64,000 bases of DNA from Lactarius indigo (Eukaryota > Basidiomycota > Agaricomycetes > Russulales > Russulaceae), in assembly GCA_025766275.1 (NCBI GenBank), contig JAFKAC010000008.1:310001-374000 (forward strand). The letters run 5' to 3'. Shown here one piece after another: positions 59,410-64,000 of the stretch. Numbering within the stretch: position 1 is the stretch's first letter; each line of letters opens with the position of its first letter. The notes under the pieces are model-generated. The model ran no database searches. It was not told the DNA's origin and worked only from the letters and a program-made list of their open reading frames with translations. Position numbers and translations under genes: made by a program.

Positions 59410-61374
59410 ACGTGGAGGATAAAATATATCTCAGACACCGACCGGATCTGGGGGTGGGTCCGGTGCTGCAGTTGTGCGTAATTGTATGGGGGGAAGAGGG
59501 CAATGATATGTATGATTCTAGTCGCAGTGACGTGCACTTGATGTGGGGGCGGGACAGCGTAGGCATGACGTATAGGAGAGTGCTCACACAAGCTGCAGTG
59601 ATCTTCCCGTAATAGAAGTGCACATTCTGCCGTGTCAACTAGTGTCATATTGTGGCATCACTACAGTACCCCATTTTTTTCTTTTAATATGGTGCCTTGG
59701 GGTACTAGTACAAGGCACATACATGTCAGTGGGTAGTGAAACTACAAACCAACTACTGTGCCTTCTCTATTTGTAGAGTTGGCGTTATCCGCGGCCTCCC
59801 ACCCGCGCGTGTACTTCCCATACATGTTCACTTCCACCGTTGTTCTCGGGGATCTACGAACAGTAACAAAGAAAATGCGGTATACGGCACACTGGTACAT
59901 GTGCCTGGAGAAGTCTGAGTCACATATTCCATTCGCTTTCGGATTAGTTCGGCCAAGCCTCGCGACGTCCACGCGCCGTTTCCAGAAAAACCGGCCTCGC
60001 AGAAAGAAGAATTTCATGATGGATGATGGTGGATGGATGATCAGCCTGGTCCGACAAACAAGGACTTTTTCTTTTTCTCGTCCCTTATTTTCCCTTCTTC
60101 ATGAAAGCGCCCCGGTGCACTCTGGTCGCGGAGGTAAAAGTGTGAACTATCATTATTACACCACAAGGAACAACAACTCCAGCGACGACATGCGACGGTA
60201 CGAGAAACGCACATGGTGATGGAGACGTTACCGAGACAGGATGGCAAATTTGCTTCACCCCGTCTCCGCCCCGGAGGTACCTGGACTGTTCGATCCGTTA
60301 CCCTTCGCAGGTGATGGCGCCGAAAAAAAAAGCCGCTTTGCACGGATCTGGCAGTGGTGCAGTCTCTTCGGCGAATATAACCAGCGGATGCCAGGTATAA
60401 TCTCTCCAGGTCCACTGATTTGATCGCCATAAAGCACAGTAGCATGTCGCGTGCCGCATATTTGTCAACCGTCGGTACAGTAGTCTGAGACTGCGCCAGT
60501 AGTGGACCTGCTGGACTTGGAAGTTGAAATATCCAGATTGCTGGTCACTGAACCAGATCCGCCCCTCCCCCGCAGCCACCAACTCGAGCTGTTGTCGGAT
60601 TCGGAGGAGGGCTGGTGCGAGAAAACGAGGGTGGTGCCCAGAACCATTGGAAGTGATCGTCACCGTACCGTTACCGGATGCCATATACCCTGAAACGAAT
60701 TCGAAACGTCACTGGCGACGACCAGATGTCTCGGTGATGTTGCACAGTTCGGCTGAAATGTGCCTTGCGACGGCGCCGGCCGAGCGAATGATCGTGTGAT
60801 TGCGGTTCACGTGCTGCCTTGCCGCCCAACACGAGAACGCTTGTGAGAATGTTTCGCGGGTTGGATCAACGGCGTTGTCTCGGCGAAAATCCATCGTGCC
60901 GCAGCCAATACCTGGAAGCGTTTCGGGAGGACTCGGATAGTGTCAATAGCAATTACCACAGGACGTACATGTGTCTGAGTGGTTACATGATCAACTGCAT
61001 TCGAAAAGTTGCAAAAAGGCACTCACCATTGCAACGCCGTTGCGCAGTAAGGTGGTGAGAAACCTCACCAACTGCATGTGTAAGTGGTCCGGTCGCGCTA
61101 GATCCTGGAGTCGGTGGAAATAAACAGGTAAATTATCACATGAAGTTTAAGAGTGCCAACATCTACTATGACGATAGAAGCTGTATGCAAAATCTTTCGG
61201 AGTCCGCGGGTGTATAAATGTGCATATTTTAGAATGGCGTGAGGGAGTATGGGAACGTGGGTACTGGCAACAATACGCGATGCTCAAAAGCAGGCAGGAT
61301 GTACGGAAGTACCTTCCCAATTCAAAGACGTAGCATTACGGAGTTGCCAGCTAACCGGGTGTGAACTGAGTCGA
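59410..61374. other. 2 kb without a supported gene
   Basis: Some minus-strand frames (60298-60684, 60709-60894) show runs of plausible protein, including a Ser/Asn/Gly-rich stretch. I could not join them by sensible splice sites or match them to a family. A small lineage-specific gene on the minus strand between about 60,250 and 61,030 is possible but not supported. Confidence 0.35.
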
Positions 61375-63005
61375 TTACCTCCGACGAGGGACACGCACAA
61401 AGGCCATGACCCCACTCTCGAGCTCGATAAGCGACATCTCGCCTTCGTCGTCGTCGTCGTCATCTGTCGCAGTGACAACCGCCACAGGTGCACGGGAAAC
61501 CTTCGTAGCGCCACTGAAAGCGGCCACAGAGCGTGTACTTTCGCCATCAGACTCGGCTTCGGTATGCACGACGCTAGACTCTGCCTCGCTCTCCTCAGTT
61601 TCGGCCTCCCCATCAATGTGGCACGATTGCTTTCGCCACAGACGGGACAGCTCAGCCTCAAGACACGTAGTATCTTCATAAGTAGACTCCTTCGTGTCTC
61701 CAGGAGAAGGAGTGGATGACAGCGGAGAAGGAGGGAGCAATGGGACTGTAGAAGTATTTATGAACCGATCCAGTTTGGTGAGACGGCTTGACTTGGTCGA
61801 GGTATTTCCTGTGGGTGCCCCAGCTGGAGGAGATCGCAAACAATCGGTGGGTCCGACCCCATGACAGGACTGCAGGAAGGATGGGAAAGGTGGAGAAGGC
61901 GTATGGTCTGGAGAGACATTCGCCATTGAAGGTGGCGGCGGCACAGGAGAGGATGATATGGATGGAGGCAACGAGTCCCGCCGCTGGGGGCAGTTTGAAT
62001 GTGGGGAAATCGGTGGTACGGGTAACGTAGGCGATTCGAGTAAGGGTAAAAAGTTGAAGCGGGGTACGGGACGGGGTTGCACAGGAATGTTGTAGGGAAG
62101 ACGGGGGGGAGGAGGTGGTGGAACCCATGGCTCAACAGTAGAGGAACGAGGCGATGGCGGTTTGGGTGGATCTAAATTTTGCGAAGGGGGTGGAGTCGTC
62201 AAAGTGCTCGGAGGGGGGGTGGACGGTGGAGAAGGCGGTGGACGAGACGGAAGAGAAGTCGGACGTTCTATTTTGGGTTTGTAGATCACAGAAGGGGGTG
62301 ATGCCAGTTTAGGAGACGTGGAAGTATCGGGACCAATAAGTGGAACTAGACCAACAGGAACAGTGTTGAGGAAGTGTGTGCGAGGAACACCGCGTGCATC
62401 CAGCTCTGGAAGGTCCGGGTCCTGGAGGGGCTGGGGAGCATGGGGGAGTGAACGCTGAATCTCCTTGAGCTCCAGCATATCCCTTGCAATAATTTAGAGT
62501 CAGATTAATGTCAGGTGAAAAGACCATGCGATGCAAGGAGAGGACAAGTGAGGGGAGGGAGGAACAGGTATATTAGGAGGGTGTTTGAAAGTGCTATGGG
62601 ACTATGGCATGAATACGACATAGCTAGAAAGAGGACAAATGCCGAAGAAGGTGCACGGAGTGGTCACGCGAGAAGGAAACCACGGCGAAACTGGCGGGAA
62701 ATAACTCACTGGTAAGTCAATCTTGGGGTAATATCGGCTGGAGACCGATCCCATTCGTCGGCGACAAAAACTTTGTTAACAAGTTCTGAGCAGAAATGAA
62801 CGCATCTGCGCGTTAGGCATGCGTCGGTGAGAGATTGGTCTGGACGACGTCTTCTAGAGAGGGATGGGGCATCTACAGGGATGAGGAGCGGAGTAGAACC
62901 ACGAGTGGGAGGAGGAGTAGCTATGCTAGACGAGTTAGATGGAGAGGGAGAGGGAGAGGGGGAATGGGAGTGAGAATGGGAATGGTGTTTAAGACAGCCC
63001 CGCAT
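61375..63005 (-). CDS. Proline/serine-rich fungal protein of unknown function
   Basis: Exons (minus) 63005-62710 and 62482-61375; 467 aa, in frame. N-terminus MRGCLKHHSHSHSHS with His-Ser and Ser-Pro repeats. Then comes a short ordered block around the splice: CVHFCSELVNKVFVADEWDR, TPRLTYQ|DMLELKEIQRSLP, which resembles a block seen in many basidiomycete hypothetical proteins. A long Pro-rich region follows, then an acidic Ser/Glu C-terminus with a poly-Asp run. Probably an intrinsically disordered scaffold; the function is unknown. Confidence 0.75.
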
Positions 63006-63601
63006 GGTGAGGAGGGAAAGGACGGGGTAGGGTAGTGGAAGAGGAGGGACGGAAGGAGAGTTGTTGCACTTAAGAAAAGGTGGCGGTCTCGGTTCGGAAG
63101 GACCGGCCGACGGTGTCCACCTCGGCGGTCAAATAAGGCGAAGGACCCAGACATCTGCGATGCACAATCTGAAATGAATTTGACCATCTAAACGACCACC
63201 CCATCTCAAACCGCATTTTCCCCTCAGTCCTTCTAGACGAGTAACAACACCCTTCTTATCAACTCAACGCTCCCATACTCTATCAAAACAAACGTCAAGC
63301 TCCCCGCAAGCCTCAACTTGGTCCCGTCCAACTATGGAAATCCGATACCGGGGATTTGTCTCGATATACGTACTCAAACACCGCCCCGATGTGGGAGTGC
63401 GTGCCACTCAAATGCGGTCGATCACAGATGGGAACGCCCTGTAAGGGTGCCTCGAATCAACAAGACAACTCAGGACATGAAACTTCAGGACGTTACCCAA
63501 GCACGACAGAACTTGCAATGATGAGTGCCCAAACAGGAGGTAACCAACTACACCCACGGCCATATAATCAATTATGAGCTTTTTTTGCGCACATCAAGAC
63601 T
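63006..63601. other. Intergenic; promoter of the proline-rich gene
   Basis: No coding sequence supported on either strand. Confidence 0.45.
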
Positions 63602-64000
63602 TTAGACGCACGTAGAAATATTGAAGTCCCCAGCGGTGTACACCGCCCACAGAACATAGCCAACCACCGCGCTCTCCACGAATGATGCACCTACGGCGGT
63701 GACCAGAAACACGAACAGCGTAAATATTGCGTACGTGAGCCGGGAGCGATGTACATTCTTCCGTGGTTGCGGAGCGCCCGGCTGCATTGGTCTCGGCGGT
63801 TCCGGGGTGGGATAGAAGCAGGTCAGGCGACTGTGCAGAAGCCACTGGTGTCAACGGAATCATTGAATGTGAATGGGGTGCTGCCTGGGGCGTATGTTTC
63901 TGACTCGTTGGGGCCGTCGTGTCCCCATGTTTGTCGCGCCGTGACGGAAAAATGATGTTGAAAGTAGCAATCCCACCGGTGATGAGGAAAAACAGTGAAT
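63602..64000 (-). CDS. C-terminal part of a membrane protein, partial
   Basis: Runs off the right edge. The last about 60 codons encode a basic RKNVHRSRLTY segment and one or two membrane helices (AIFTLFVFLVTAVGASFV; VVGYVLWAVYTAGDF), ending at 63602. Upstream another hydrophobic stretch (FFLITGGIATFNIIF) is in a different frame, separated by a Pro/Ser-rich linker. I could not find the intron or base that joins them. The family is not recognised. Confidence 0.4.

Noticed and set aside
60298..60894. Minus-strand frames as a secreted or Ser-rich protein gene
   Set aside because: Could not be joined by credible introns or matched to a family; reported only as an open possibility.

Overview
This window is nuclear DNA from a filamentous basidiomycete, most likely an Agaricomycete. 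The genes are dense and split by many short introns (mostly 35-65 nt, GT-AG, with CTAAY/CTRAY-like branch sites). Gene content is typical of that group: a fused eukaryotic acetyl-CoA carboxylase, a GRAM-TBC-EF-hand RabGAP, expanded F-box/LRR genes and a fungal GATA factor. Exons were joined by hand. For most genes the splice phases close exactly and give proteins of the family's usual length.

Left part (1-24.1 kb): the N-terminus of a TEL1/ATM kinase (minus, runs off the edge); a 0.3 kb poly(A)-tailed retro-insert; ACC1 (2239 aa); an Sds3-type histone deacetylase subunit; an HD-domain nucleotidase (HDDC2 type); ADE16/17 (AICAR transformylase/IMP cyclohydrolase) directly behind an HSD10-type dehydrogenase; a convergent mitochondrial pair GRX5/ZIM17; POL1 (DNA polymerase alpha, 1449 aa); and a mitochondrial-looking flavin-reductase-like protein.

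Middle (24.1-44.3 kb): an MFS drug-type transporter, a single-pass membrane protein of unknown function, the RabGAP (with a 5-nt microexon), SWD3/WDR5, an EngB-type GTPase (MRX8), pirin, RSA4 (60S biogenesis), an unknown CxxC protein and a GATA zinc-finger factor. SWD3 and MRX8 read as broken in the raw sequence. Every break is one extra base that turns a codon into two synonymous codons side by side (for example GAC+T = GAC/GAT). This is best explained as two alleles of a dikaryon written into one consensus.

Right part (44.3-64 kb): a young, unstable accessory block of tandemly duplicated F-box/LRR genes lying between copies of SPT20 material. One copy is decayed. The other is a long open frame whose 3' end has captured, in frame, about 0.3 kb of the glutamine/alanine-rich part of the neighbouring SPT20 (SAGA) gene. 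SPT20 and HGH1 share a 74-bp divergent promoter. A proline-rich unknown protein and a partial membrane protein finish the window.

The core genes are housekeeping and independent rather than one pathway. Themes that recur are chromatin/transcription (TEL1, SDS3, SWD3, SPT20, GATA), mitochondrial Fe-S/protein maintenance (GRX5, ZIM17, MRX8) and ribosome assembly (RSA4). No CRISPR array, rRNA or convincing tRNA gene was seen.
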